The translations under genes were made by a program, and so were the position numbers. 64,000 bases of DNA from HGM04593 sp045646965 (GTDB taxonomy: Bacteria > Bacteroidota > Bacteroidia > Bacteroidales > Bacteroidaceae), in NCBI GenBank assembly GCA_045646965.1, contig JAZRLR010000029.1, positions 74,395 through 138,394 of the forward strand, in the 5' to 3' direction. The notes below the pieces were generated by a model. It did no database searches. It worked only from the letters and a program-made list of their open reading frames with translations, and was not told the DNA's origin. Below are positions 49,616 through 58,731 of the stretch, piece by piece (the stretch's first letter is position 1; each line of letters opens with the position of its first letter).

Positions 49616-51180
49616 TGGAGACGATTTTCATTGAAAAGACAGAGATACGCAAGCGTCTCGAGCAGTTCCGCAACGAGGGAATGGACTTTCTGCGCGAGCT
49701 CATAGGCATAGACCGTGGCGAGGAGGGGCTCGGAGTAATATATATACTCGAGAACAGCCGTACGGGCGAGACACTGCACATAACCACCCTCACCACCGAC
49801 CGTTGTAAGCCCTGCCTGCCCACAGCTTGCGGCCTGTGGAAGATTGCCGAGCTCTACGAGCGCGAGGTTTACGACTTCTACGGCATACACTTCACGGGAC
49901 ACCCCGATATGCGCCGCCTCTTCCTGCGCAACGACTGGGTGGGCCACCCCCTGCGCAAAGACTACGACGCAAGCGAGGCGCTCAGCCCCATACGCCTCAC
50001 CAGCGAGCCCAACGAGGATCTTCAGCGCTCCTACGAGATTGAGGAGGAGAAGGAGTTTGCCGCCATAGCCAAGCGCGAGAACTTTATGCACGTCGATGAA
50101 TATGTGATAAACATCGGGCCGCAGCACCCCGCCACACACGGTGTGTTGCGCTTCCGCCTTGCCCTCGCCGGCGAGGAGATACGCAAGATTGACATACACT
50201 GCGGCTACATACACCGAGGTATAGAGAAACTGTGCGAGAGCAAAACCTACCAGCAGTTGCTCTCCTTCACCGACCGCCTCGACTACTTGAGTGCCCACCA
50301 GAACCGCCACGCACTCTGTATGTGCATAGAAAAGGCTATGGGATTGGAGGTTACACAGCGCACACAATACCTGCGCACAATTATGGACGAGCTGCAGCGC
50401 ATCGACTCGCACCTGCTTATGCTCTCGTGTGCGGCGATGGACCTGGGCGCGCTCACCGCATTTATATACGGTTTCCGCGACCGCGAGAAGATACTAGACA
50501 TCTTTGAAGAGGTGACAGGCGGCCGTCTCATACAAAACTACAATGTGATAGGCGGCGTACAGGCCGACATAACTCCCGGCTGGGAGGCAAAGGTAGAGAA
50601 CTACTGCGCCTATCAGCTCGAGAAGATAAAGGAGTTCGAGGATTTGTTTGTAAAGAGCGTCATCACCCGCAACCGTATGCAGGGCGTGGGAGTTCTTTCG
50701 CTCGCCGACGCCATTTCGTTTGGCGCGACAGGCTGCACAGGCCGTGCGGCAGGCTGGGCGTGCGATGTGCGCAAACGCCACCCCTACGCCCTGTACGACA
50801 AGATAGATTTCAAAGAGATTCTGCGCAGCGGCGGCGACAGCTACGACCGCGTGCTTATGCGCGTCGATGAGATAAAAGAGTCGATAAAAATCATACGCAG
50901 CCTCATAGGAAATATCCCCGAGGGAGAATACAAGTTAAAGACAAAGCCCATAATAAAACTCCCCGAGGGGTGCTACACGGCGGCCGTCGAGGGCTCACGC
51001 GGAGAATTTGGTGTCTTCATAGAAAGCCGCGGCGACAAATACCCCTATCGCGTAAAATTCCGCCCTATGGGACTGCCCCTTGTGGCTTGTATGCACCAGA
51101 TACTTAAAGGCTGCAAGATAGCCGACCTCATAACCATAGGCGCCACACTCGACTATGTGATACCCGACATCGACCGATAA
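49615..51180 (+). CDS. nuoCD: NADH-quinone oxidoreductase fused subunits C and D
   Basis: A 521-residue fusion of NuoC (about 1-150) and NuoD (about 160-521), the quinone-site and connecting subunits of the peripheral arm. NuoC is recognised by YDFYGIHFTGHPDMRRL and GHPLRKDY; NuoD by NIGPQHPATHG and the GVGVLSLADA and TGRAAGWACDVRK blocks. Such fusions occur in several bacterial lineages including Bacteroidota and enterobacteria. ATG 49615 was chosen (one-base overlap with nuoB), not the ATG at 49594. Confidence 0.94.
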   Translation: METIFIEKTEIRKRLEQFRNEGMDFLRELIGIDRGEEGLGVIYILENSRTGETLHITTLTTDRCKPCLPTACGLWKIAELYEREVYDFYGIHFTGHPDMRRLFLRNDWVGHPLRKDYDASEALSPIRLTSEPNEDLQRSYEIEEEKEFAAIAKRENFMHVDEYVINIGPQHPATHGVLRFRLALAGEEIRKIDIHCGYIHRGIEKLCESKTYQQLLSFTDRLDYLSAHQNRHALCMCIEKAMGLEVTQRTQYLRTIMDELQRIDSHLLMLSCAAMDLGALTAFIYGFRDREKILDIFEEVTGGRLIQNYNVIGGVQADITPGWEAKVENYCAYQLEKIKEFEDLFVKSVITRNRMQGVGVLSLADAISFGATGCTGRAAGWACDVRKRHPYALYDKIDFKEILRSGGDSYDRVLMRVDEIKESIKIIRSLIGNIPEGEYKLKTKPIIKLPEGCYTAAVEGSRGEFGVFIESRGDKYPYRVKFRPMGLPLVACMHQILKGCKIADLITIGATLDYVIPDIDR

Positions 51181-51195
51181 AAAAACAGAAGAACT

Positions 51196-52269
51196 ATGGA
51201 TTTCAGCATAATAACCACAGCGATAGACCAATGGCTGCGCACCCTGATGCCCGAGCAGGCGGTCATACTCACCGAGTGCGTGCTCACCGCCCTCTGCCTT
51301 GTGCTCGCCTATGTGCTCTTTGCCATTGTAATGATTTTTATGGAGCGCAAGGTGTGCGCCGCCTTTCAGTGCCGTCTGGGCCCCACCCGAGTGGGATTCT
51401 GGGGGCTCTTGCAGGTGTTTGCCGATGTGTTCAAGATGCTTATAAAGGAGATTATAAGCATCAAACGCTCCGACCACATACTCTATGCGATAGCCCCGTA
51501 TATAGTTGTGATGAGCTCGGTGATTACATTCAGCTGCCTGCCCTTTGCCCGAGGCCTTCAGGCACTCGATTTTAATATAGGAGTATTCTTTATTATGGCG
51601 GCATCGTCGTTCGGCGTGCTCGGCATTCTGCTTGCAGGCTGGAGCAGTAATAACAAATTCTCTATGATAGGCGCTATGCGCAGCGGCGGACAGATGATAA
51701 GCTACGAGCTCTCCGTGGGACTCTGTATGCTCACCATCGTGGTGCTCGGCGGCACAATGCAGATAAGCGAGATTGTGGAGAGCCAGCTCGACGGGTGGTT
51801 CATATTCAAGGGACACATACCCGCCTGCGTAGCCTTCCTCATCTACCTCATAGCGGGCAACGCCGAAACAAACCGCGCCCCCTTCGACCTTCCCGAGGCC
51901 GAGTCGGAGCTCACGGCAGGTTACCACACCGAGTATTCCGGTATGCACTTCGGTTTCTTCTACGTTGCCGAGTTTATGAACGTCTTCATTGTGGCGGCTA
52001 TCGCCTCCACCCTCTTCCTGGGCGGCTGGGCACCGTTGCACATCGCAGGGCTCGACGCCTTCAACGGCGTAATGGACTACATTCCCGGCGTTGTGTGGAT
52101 GCTTGGCAAAACCTTCTTTGTAATATGGATACTTATGTGGATACGTTGGACTTTCCCCCGCCTGCGCATCGACCAGGTGCTTGTGCTCGAGTGGCGCTAC
52201 CTTGTCCCCATAGGCCTTATAAACTTGCTCATTATGACAATATGCGTGGTAATGGGATGGACATTTTAA
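51196..52269 (+). CDS. nuoH: NADH-quinone oxidoreductase subunit H
   Basis: A 357-residue, about nine-helix membrane subunit that links the quinone site to the proton-pumping arm. The signature MERKVCAAFQCRLGPTRVG (near 50-68) and AETNRAPFDLPEAESEL near 220 are intact, and WTFPRLRIDQ is near the C-terminus. It follows nuoCD by 15 bases. Confidence 0.95.
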   Translation: MDFSIITTAIDQWLRTLMPEQAVILTECVLTALCLVLAYVLFAIVMIFMERKVCAAFQCRLGPTRVGFWGLLQVFADVFKMLIKEIISIKRSDHILYAIAPYIVVMSSVITFSCLPFARGLQALDFNIGVFFIMAASSFGVLGILLAGWSSNNKFSMIGAMRSGGQMISYELSVGLCMLTIVVLGGTMQISEIVESQLDGWFIFKGHIPACVAFLIYLIAGNAETNRAPFDLPEAESELTAGYHTEYSGMHFGFFYVAEFMNVFIVAAIASTLFLGGWAPLHIAGLDAFNGVMDYIPGVVWMLGKTFFVIWILMWIRWTFPRLRIDQVLVLEWRYLVPIGLINLLIMTICVVMGWTF

Positions 52270-52281
52270 ACACCCGCCGAT

Positions 52282-52728
52282 ATGAAAAAGAAAGAGACAT
52301 ACATAGGAACGATAATTTCATCGATAGGCTCGCTCTTCACGGGCCTGCGCGTTACGATGACCGAGTTCTTCAGCCCCAAAGTAACCGAGCAGTACCCCGA
52401 GAACCGTAGCACCCTGCAGATTTCACCCCGCCACCGCGCACAACTCTATATGCCTGTGGACGAGGAGGGAAACAACCGTTGCATCGCCTGCGGACTATGC
52501 ACGCAGGCCTGCCCCAACGGCACTATAAGCATCACCACAACCACCGTCATAGACGAGGCTACGGGCAAGCCCCGAAAAAAACTTGCCGAGTACACCTACG
52601 ACCTCGGCAGCTGCACCTTCTGCCAGCTATGTGTCAATGCCTGCCCCAAAAATGCCATAGCCTTTAACAACCAATTCGAGAATGCAGTGTTCGACCGCAA
52701 CAAACTCATACTGAAATTAAACAAATAG
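52282..52728 (+). CDS. nuoI: NADH-quinone oxidoreductase subunit I
   Basis: A 148-residue peripheral subunit with two [4Fe-4S] clusters. Both Cys motifs are seen: CIACGLCTQACPNG near residue 71 and CTFCQLCVNACPKNA near 113. In this operon no NuoEFG is present, so NuoI is a plausible docking site for a soluble electron donor. It starts 12 bases after nuoH. Confidence 0.93.
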   Translation: MKKKETYIGTIISSIGSLFTGLRVTMTEFFSPKVTEQYPENRSTLQISPRHRAQLYMPVDEEGNNRCIACGLCTQACPNGTISITTTTVIDEATGKPRKKLAEYTYDLGSCTFCQLCVNACPKNAIAFNNQFENAVFDRNKLILKLNK

Positions 52729-52731
52729 AAT

Positions 52732-53241
52732 ATGGAATTCCACAATAATCTCCTCATTTTCTCGTGCCTTGCGATATTTATGATTGCGGCAGCCCTCTTT
52801 GCCGTGGTATCGAGCAAGATTATGCGTGCGGCAACGCTGCTGCTCTTTGTGCTCTTCGGCACGGCAGGCCTATATTTTATGCTGCACTACACTTTTCTGG
52901 GCGCGGTGCAGATAACCGTGTATGCGGGTGGTATCGTAGTGCTGTTTATATTTGCCATTCTGCTCATAGGCAAGGGAAGCATTGACATCACCCACACCTC
53001 GAAGCTGCGCTACCTGGCGGGCCTCCTGACAGCACTCACAGGTATGGCGCTCACCATCTACCTCATAAAAACCACCCCTTTAGACGCCACACATTTTATG
53101 GCGAGCGATGTGCCGATGAAATCCCTCGGCATAGCCCTTATGGGCACCGACCGCAACAACTACATACTCCCCTTTGAGGTTATGAGCATACTGCTGCTCG
53201 CTTGCACAGTGGGAGCAATACTCATAGCACGTAAAAAATAG
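52732..53241 (+). CDS. nuoJ: NADH-quinone oxidoreductase subunit J
   Basis: A 169-residue membrane subunit with five helices. The sequence LFGTAGLYFMLHYTFLGAVQITVYAGGIVVLFIF contains the ND6-type segment; only its centre QITVYAGGIVVL is quoted as the landmark. It lies three bases after nuoI. Confidence 0.9.
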   Translation: MEFHNNLLIFSCLAIFMIAAALFAVVSSKIMRAATLLLFVLFGTAGLYFMLHYTFLGAVQITVYAGGIVVLFIFAILLIGKGSIDITHTSKLRYLAGLLTALTGMALTIYLIKTTPLDATHFMASDVPMKSLGIALMGTDRNNYILPFEVMSILLLACTVGAILIARKK

Positions 53242-53247
53242 AATATT

Positions 53248-53559
53248 ATGGTAATACCCGGACACTATTTCCTCATACTCTCGGCGGTGCTCTTTTTTAT
53301 AGGAGTATTCGGATTCTTCACCCGCCGCAACCTTGTGTCGCTGCTCATAAGCACCGAGATGATGCTCAACGCCGTGGATATAAACTTTGCGGTGTTCAAC
53401 GCCTACTGTCACCCGCAACAGCTCGAGGGATATATCTTCTCTATATTCGGCATAGGCATCGCCGCCGCCGAAACAGCCGTTGCCATAGCTATAATTATAA
53501 ACGTGTATCGCAACACACACTCTATACACGTCAAGAGCTTGAGAGAACTTAAACACTGA
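53248..53559 (+). CDS. nuoK: NADH-quinone oxidoreductase subunit K
   Basis: A 103-residue three-helix membrane subunit (ND4L type). Landmarks are STEMMLNAVDINF near 43 and the acidic residue in IGIAAAETAVAIA near 70 that belongs to the pump path. It lies six bases after nuoJ. Confidence 0.92.
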   Translation: MVIPGHYFLILSAVLFFIGVFGFFTRRNLVSLLISTEMMLNAVDINFAVFNAYCHPQQLEGYIFSIFGIGIAAAETAVAIAIIINVYRNTHSIHVKSLRELKH

Positions 53560-53564
53560 TACTT

Positions 53565-55490
53565 ATGGAGTTTACAATTATAATTCCCCTCCTTTCCCTG
53601 TTGGGCTTTCTCACACTTGCCCTCGCAGGACACAAAATGCCCCACAAGGTTGCAGGCAGCCTGGGCACAGCCATAACAGGAGCCGCCACACTGCTCTCAT
53701 ACGCCACGGCGGCGCTCTACTTCGGTGCAGAACGCACAGCCGGCGGTGCCTTTGCCACCCTCACCCCCTACAATGCGAAGTGGCTCCCGCTCGGCGAAAC
53801 CCTCGCCATAGAGCTGGGCATTGAGCTTGTGCCCATCTCGGTGATGATGCTCGTGGTGATAACCACAGTGAGCCTTATGGTACACATCTACTCGCTCGGA
53901 TATATGAAGGGCGAGAAGGGCTTTCAGCGTTACTATGCTTTTTTGTCGCTCTTCACCTTCTCGATGCTCGGGCTTGTGGTGGCGACAAATATCTTTCAGA
54001 TGTATATCTTCTGGGAGTTGGTGGGCGTGTCGTCTTATCTTCTCATAGGTTTCTACTACACAAAGCCCGCTGCCATAGCCGCATCTAAAAAAGCCTTCAT
54101 CGTAACCCGCTTTGCCGACCTTTTCTTCCTCATCGGCATACTCATATATGGCTACTACACAGGCACCTTCGGCTTCGCGCCCGAAGAGAGCGCCCTCGCA
54201 GCCGCTGCAGGAGTGCTGCCACTTGCCCTCGGCCTTATGTTTGTGGGCGGCGCAGGCAAGAGCGCTATGTTTCCGCTGCACATCTGGCTGCCCGACGCTA
54301 TGGAGGGCCCCACGCCCGTCTCGGCGCTCATACACGCTGCCACGATGGTTGTGGCAGGAGTGTTTCTTGTGGCAAGGCTCTTCCCCCTTTTTATAGGATA
54401 TGCCCCCGGGGTGCTCCACGCAATCGCCTATGTGGGTGCATTCACCGCACTCTACGCCGCTGTGGTTGCCTGCGTACAGACCGATATAAAGCGCGTGCTT
54501 GCCTTCTCCACAATATCGCAGATAGCTTTTATGATGGTATCTCTCGGCGTGTGCACCTCTGCGGAGCCTGCAGGAGGCGGCCTCGGATATATGGCGGCGA
54601 TGTTTCACCTCTTTACCCACGCGATGTTCAAGGGATTGCTTTTCCTCTGCGCGGGAGCTATAATACACGCCGTGCACAGCAACGAAAAGATGAATATGGG
54701 TGGCCTGCGACGTTATATGCCAGTGACGCACATAACCTTCCTCATCGCCTGCCTTGCCATCGCAGGCATACCCCCGTTCAGCGGTTTCTTCAGCAAGGAC
54801 GAGATTCTTGCAGCCTGCTACGCCTACTCTGCCACAATGGGACTCTTTATGAGCGTGATTGCCGCGCTCACGGCCTTCTATATGTTCCGCCTCTACTACC
54901 TCATATTCTGGGGCAAGAGCCACTATGAGCAGCAGCTTGCCCTCTACGACGCGGGCAAGATACAAGAGAAGCCCCATAAGCCCCACGAGGCCCCCCTTGC
55001 GATGACCGCGCCGTTGCTTTTCCTTGCCGTAGTGAGCACCTTGAGCGGTTTTATCCCCTTTGGCAATTTCATCACCGCCGACGGCACCGCATACAGCATA
55101 CACATAGACAAGGGAGTGGCCGCCACAAGCATTTCCTTTGCCCTCGTTGCCATACTCATTGCCGCCATAATGTACAAGAGCGGAAACAGCCGCATCACAC
55201 GCGGGCTGAACAATATGCTGCGCGGGCTTATGGTTGCGGCCTACAATCGTTTCTATATGGACGAGCTGTGGCTCTTTGTCACAAAGAAGGTCATCTTCAA
55301 CTGCATAAGCCGCCCCATCGCGTGGATTGACCGCCACATAATCGACGGCACACTCGACAAGATTGCCGACGCCACACAAAAGACAGCCACGCTGCTGCGC
55401 CCCCTACAGAGCGGAAACATACAAACCTACAATGTGTGGTTCTTGAGCGGGGCACTCGTGCTCATTCTCATATTAATTTTTCTTGTATAA
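53565..55490 (+). CDS. nuoL: NADH-quinone oxidoreductase subunit L
   Basis: A 641-residue antiporter-like subunit with about 15 helices, of normal length. The helix with the conserved Glu is visible in YIFWELVGVSSYLLIGFYY near 147, the Lys helix in KSAMFPLHIWLPDAMEGPTPVSALIHAATM near 229-258 (quoted in part: PLHIWLPDAMEGPTPVSA), and the C-terminal long amphipathic helix in the last 150 residues. It begins five bases after nuoK. Confidence 0.95.
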   Translation: MEFTIIIPLLSLLGFLTLALAGHKMPHKVAGSLGTAITGAATLLSYATAALYFGAERTAGGAFATLTPYNAKWLPLGETLAIELGIELVPISVMMLVVITTVSLMVHIYSLGYMKGEKGFQRYYAFLSLFTFSMLGLVVATNIFQMYIFWELVGVSSYLLIGFYYTKPAAIAASKKAFIVTRFADLFFLIGILIYGYYTGTFGFAPEESALAAAAGVLPLALGLMFVGGAGKSAMFPLHIWLPDAMEGPTPVSALIHAATMVVAGVFLVARLFPLFIGYAPGVLHAIAYVGAFTALYAAVVACVQTDIKRVLAFSTISQIAFMMVSLGVCTSAEPAGGGLGYMAAMFHLFTHAMFKGLLFLCAGAIIHAVHSNEKMNMGGLRRYMPVTHITFLIACLAIAGIPPFSGFFSKDEILAACYAYSATMGLFMSVIAALTAFYMFRLYYLIFWGKSHYEQQLALYDAGKIQEKPHKPHEAPLAMTAPLLFLAVVSTLSGFIPFGNFITADGTAYSIHIDKGVAATSISFALVAILIAAIMYKSGNSRITRGLNNMLRGLMVAAYNRFYMDELWLFVTKKVIFNCISRPIAWIDRHIIDGTLDKIADATQKTATLLRPLQSGNIQTYNVWFLSGALVLILILIFLV

Positions 55491-55496
55491 AGCACT

Positions 55497-56981
55497 ATGA
55501 ATATACTAAACCTCTTCCCGCTCATTCCCCTTGCGATGCTTGCAGCCCTGTGGTGCAGCCGCAACCTGCGACAGACACGCACGATAATGGTTACAGGCTC
55601 ATCGCTGCTGCTTGCGCTGTCGGTGTGGCTCACCGTGGACTTCATAGCCCGCCGCAACGGAGGCGACACCTCTGCAATGCTCTACTGCGACTCGTGGAGC
55701 TGGTATGCCCCACTTAACATCTGCTACTCGGTGGGTGTAGACGGCATTTCCGTAGCTATGCTGCTGCTCACATCGGTAATTGTGTTCACCGGCACATTCG
55801 CGTCGTGGAGGCTCTCCCCTCTCACCAAAGAGTTTTTCCTGTGGTACACCCTGCTCTCGCTGGGAGTGTATGGTTTCTTCATTTCCACCGACCTCTTTGC
55901 GATGTTTATGTTCTACGAGACAGCCCTCATACCTATGTACCTGCTCATAGGCGTCTGGGGCAGCGGACGCAAGGAATACTCGGCAATGAAGCTCACCCTT
56001 ATGCTTATGGGCGGCTCGGCATTCCTGCTTATGGGAATCCTGGGCATATACTTTGGCAGCGGAGCTACCACAATGAACATAAACGAGATTGCCGCAATGG
56101 GAAACATAGCCCTGCACACGCAGTATATCTTCTTCCCGCTCACTTTCATCGGCTTCGGCGTGCTTGGAGCGCTCTTTCCCTTCCACACCTGGAGCCCCGA
56201 CGGACACGCCTGTGCCCCCACAGCAGTCTCTATGCTTCACGCGGGCGTTCTTATGAAGTTGGGAGGATACGGTTGTTTCCGCATCGCAATGTATCTATTG
56301 CCCGACGCAGCCCGCGACCTCTCCTATATCTTCATCATACTCACCACAATAAGCGTGGTCTACGGAGCGTTGAGCGCCATCAGCCAAACCGACCTCAAGT
56401 ACATAAACGCCTACTCGTCGGTGTCGCACTGCGGCCTTGTGCTCTTTGCTCTGCTTATGACCACACGCACCGCCTGCACCGGAGCTATTCTGCAGATGCT
56501 ATCGCACGGTCTTATGACCGCCCTTTTCTTTGCCGTGATAGGTATGATATACGGCCGCACCCACACCCGCGACATAGGCAGAATGCGCGGCCTTATGAAG
56601 ATTATGCCCTTCCTTGCCGTGGCCTATGTGATAGCCGGCCTTGCCAACCTGGGACTGCCGGGTTTCAGCGGTTTTGTAGCCGAGATGACAATCTTTGTCG
56701 GAGCATTTGAGGCCGACGACCTTTTCCACCGCACCGTCACAATTATCGCCTGCACAAGTATCGTTATCACCGCGGTGTATATACTTCGCGTTGTAGGACG
56801 CATCCTGTACGGCGAGCCCACCGACGAGCATCACCTGCGCCTCACCGACGCAACGTGGGACGAGCGTTTCACCATAATATGCCTTGTCACCTGCGTGGCA
56901 GCTCTCGGCATAGCCCCTATGTGGGTGAGTAACCTCATCGACGGCGGTGTGGCAAGTATAATTTCTAACATACACCCTTAA
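55497..56981 (+). CDS. nuoM: NADH-quinone oxidoreductase subunit M
   Basis: A 494-residue antiporter-like subunit. Landmarks are MFMFYETALIPMYLLIG near 139, FPFHTWSPDGHACAPTAVSM near 241 and KYINAYSSVSHCGLV near 302. It has the expected 14 or so helices and lies six bases after nuoL. Confidence 0.94.
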   Translation: MNILNLFPLIPLAMLAALWCSRNLRQTRTIMVTGSSLLLALSVWLTVDFIARRNGGDTSAMLYCDSWSWYAPLNICYSVGVDGISVAMLLLTSVIVFTGTFASWRLSPLTKEFFLWYTLLSLGVYGFFISTDLFAMFMFYETALIPMYLLIGVWGSGRKEYSAMKLTLMLMGGSAFLLMGILGIYFGSGATTMNINEIAAMGNIALHTQYIFFPLTFIGFGVLGALFPFHTWSPDGHACAPTAVSMLHAGVLMKLGGYGCFRIAMYLLPDAARDLSYIFIILTTISVVYGALSAISQTDLKYINAYSSVSHCGLVLFALLMTTRTACTGAILQMLSHGLMTALFFAVIGMIYGRTHTRDIGRMRGLMKIMPFLAVAYVIAGLANLGLPGFSGFVAEMTIFVGAFEADDLFHRTVTIIACTSIVITAVYILRVVGRILYGEPTDEHHLRLTDATWDERFTIICLVTCVAALGIAPMWVSNLIDGGVASIISNIHP

Positions 56982-56999
56982 AATATCGCACACGATAAT

Positions 57000-58424
57000 A
57001 TGAATTACATTCAATTCTTTCTTATGCGCCCCGAGGTGAGCCTGCTCGGCTTCTTCCTCATAATCTTCCTCTACGACCTCGTTTCCACGGGCCGCTACCG
57101 CCGTTTCTTCCACCCCATAGTGTGCTTTGCAATGCTTCTGCACACCGCCGTGTGCCTGCGTGACACAAGCGAGCAGACACTCTTTGCAGGTATGTACCAC
57201 AGCAACGCAATGATTGTCTTTGTGAAGGCGATGCTTTCCTTTGGCACGGTTATAGTTATTATGCAGTCGCACAGATGGGTGCGCACCAATCACACCTACT
57301 ACAAACAGGGAGAGTTCTACACCCTGCTGCTCTCTACCCTTGTGGGAATGTATTTTATGATAAGCGCACGCCATTTTCTACTGCTCTTCGTGGGCATAGA
57401 GCTCGCCTCGCTGCCTATGGCCTGCCTTGTGGCGTTCGACAAATACCGCCACCACTCGGCCGAGGCGGGCCTCAAGTATATCCTCACCTCAATGTTTGCG
57501 TCGGCCATAATGCTCTACGGAATATCTTTCCTTTACGGCACCACGGGCTCACTCTATTTCGACGAGGTGCGCCACGCCATAAGTTCCTCATCTATGCAGA
57601 CATACGCCCTTGTGATGTTTTTTGCGGGTATGGGCTTCAAGATTTCAATTGTGCCGTTCCATATGTGGACACCCGACAGCTACGAAGGCGCCCCCACAGC
57701 CGTCACCGCCTACCTCTCGGCCATCTCAAAGGGAGCGGCGGTCTTCACCCTCTTCACCGTGCTCACAACCGTATTTGCACCTATGATTGAGCAGTGGCAG
57801 ACAATCATTTACGCCACCACTGCCGCAGGCATCACCCTTGCCAACCTCTTTGCCCTCAAGCAAAAGAATCTCAAGCGTTTTATGGCCTTCAGCAGCATTT
57901 CGCAGGCGGGCTACATAATGCTTGCCGTCATAGGCGGCAGGGCGCAGGATATGAGCGCAATGGTCTACTATCTGCTTGTGTATATGGCGGCAAACCTCGC
58001 TGTCTTTGGCGTCATAGGTTCCGTGGAGCACCAGATAAAAAGGGAGGTGCGCCGCAGCACCCTCAACGGTTTCTATGCCACCAACCCCCGCCTGTCACTG
58101 CTTATGACACTCGCCCTCTTCTCCCTCGCAGGCATACCCCCGTTTGCAGGCTTCTTCAGCAAATTCTTTGTCTTTGCGAGCGCCTTCGGTGCAGGCTTCA
58201 AAGTGCTTGTATTTGTGGCACTTGTAAACACGGTTATATCACTTTTCTACTACCTGCTCATAGTAAAAGCCATCTACATAGAAAAGAGCGACAACCCCGT
58301 GCCCCGCTTCACGAGCAGTATCATCACTCGTTTGAGCCTTGTGGCGTGCCTTGTAGGAATCATTGCCCTGGGACTATGCAGCTTTGTCTATAATTTCATT
58401 GCAGACATCAGCTTCGGGCTTTAA
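57000..58424 (+). CDS. nuoN: NADH-quinone oxidoreductase subunit N
   Basis: A 474-residue antiporter-like subunit. Landmarks are FVGIELASLPMACLVAFD near 130, VPFHMWTPDSYEGAPTAVTA near 219 and FMAFSSISQAGYIMLA near 294. It is the last gene of the operon; the stop is followed by a GC-rich hairpin. Confidence 0.94.
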   Translation: MNYIQFFLMRPEVSLLGFFLIIFLYDLVSTGRYRRFFHPIVCFAMLLHTAVCLRDTSEQTLFAGMYHSNAMIVFVKAMLSFGTVIVIMQSHRWVRTNHTYYKQGEFYTLLLSTLVGMYFMISARHFLLLFVGIELASLPMACLVAFDKYRHHSAEAGLKYILTSMFASAIMLYGISFLYGTTGSLYFDEVRHAISSSSMQTYALVMFFAGMGFKISIVPFHMWTPDSYEGAPTAVTAYLSAISKGAAVFTLFTVLTTVFAPMIEQWQTIIYATTAAGITLANLFALKQKNLKRFMAFSSISQAGYIMLAVIGGRAQDMSAMVYYLLVYMAANLAVFGVIGSVEHQIKREVRRSTLNGFYATNPRLSLLMTLALFSLAGIPPFAGFFSKFFVFASAFGAGFKVLVFVALVNTVISLFYYLLIVKAIYIEKSDNPVPRFTSSIITRLSLVACLVGIIALGLCSFVYNFIADISFGL

Positions 58425-58438
58425 AAGATGCCGAGACA

Positions 58439-58488
58439 CAGAAACCTCACCCCTGCCCACACAAATGGGCGGGGGTGTTATGTTTCTG
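58439..58488 (+). terminator. Long two-part hairpin after nuoN
   Basis: An inner stem of 12 pairs with one G-U (58448-58459 with 58466-58477, six-base loop) is enclosed by seven pairs (58439-58445 with 58482-58488), joined by short unpaired bases. It lies 15 bases after nuoN. There is no T run after it, so it may be a weak terminator or a 3'-end stabiliser. Confidence 0.5.
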
Positions 58489-58606
58489 CCCGCAGAAGAA
58501 AAGTTGCAAAAGCAGAGCCCCGACACTAACTTTTCAGTTCTTTTAAGCCGCGCCATACATTTAACAAATTTTAACAAATGGGGGGGTATTTGCCAAAAGA
58601 TATAGC

Positions 58607-58614
58607 TACTTTTG
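58607..58614 (+). promoter_or_regulatory. Possible -7 element of the giant surface-protein gene
   Basis: TACTTTTG fits TAnnTTTG. A TTTG at 58589-58592 is only 14 bases upstream, too close for a normal -33 element. The leader would be about 115 bases. Confidence 0.35.
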
Positions 58615-58731
58615 CAAAAACTTGCAATTATTATGTACGCTTGCGCGAGAAAAGAGGTTCAAACAGAAGCCCGCGGTGCATAAAAGCGCAGTTTAAAAGA
58701 ATGAAATAATTTAAACTATAATTTAATCATA

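Larger units (their letters stand above)
58425..58731. other. Intergenic region nuoN / giant surface protein
   Basis: These 307 bases contain a GC-rich hairpin (58439-58488) and then A+T-rich sequence with a seven-G run at 58580-58586 and a -7-like element at 58607-58614. I see no gene. Confidence 0.5.

Noticed and set aside
50995..52041. A 348-codon open frame antisense to nuoH
   Set aside because: Low-complexity His/Glu/Tyr composition and full overlap with a certain nuoH gene.
53697..55379. A 560-codon open frame antisense to nuoL
   Set aside because: His/Gly/Glu-rich, with no recognisable domain; it is the mirror of a GC-rich membrane-protein gene.
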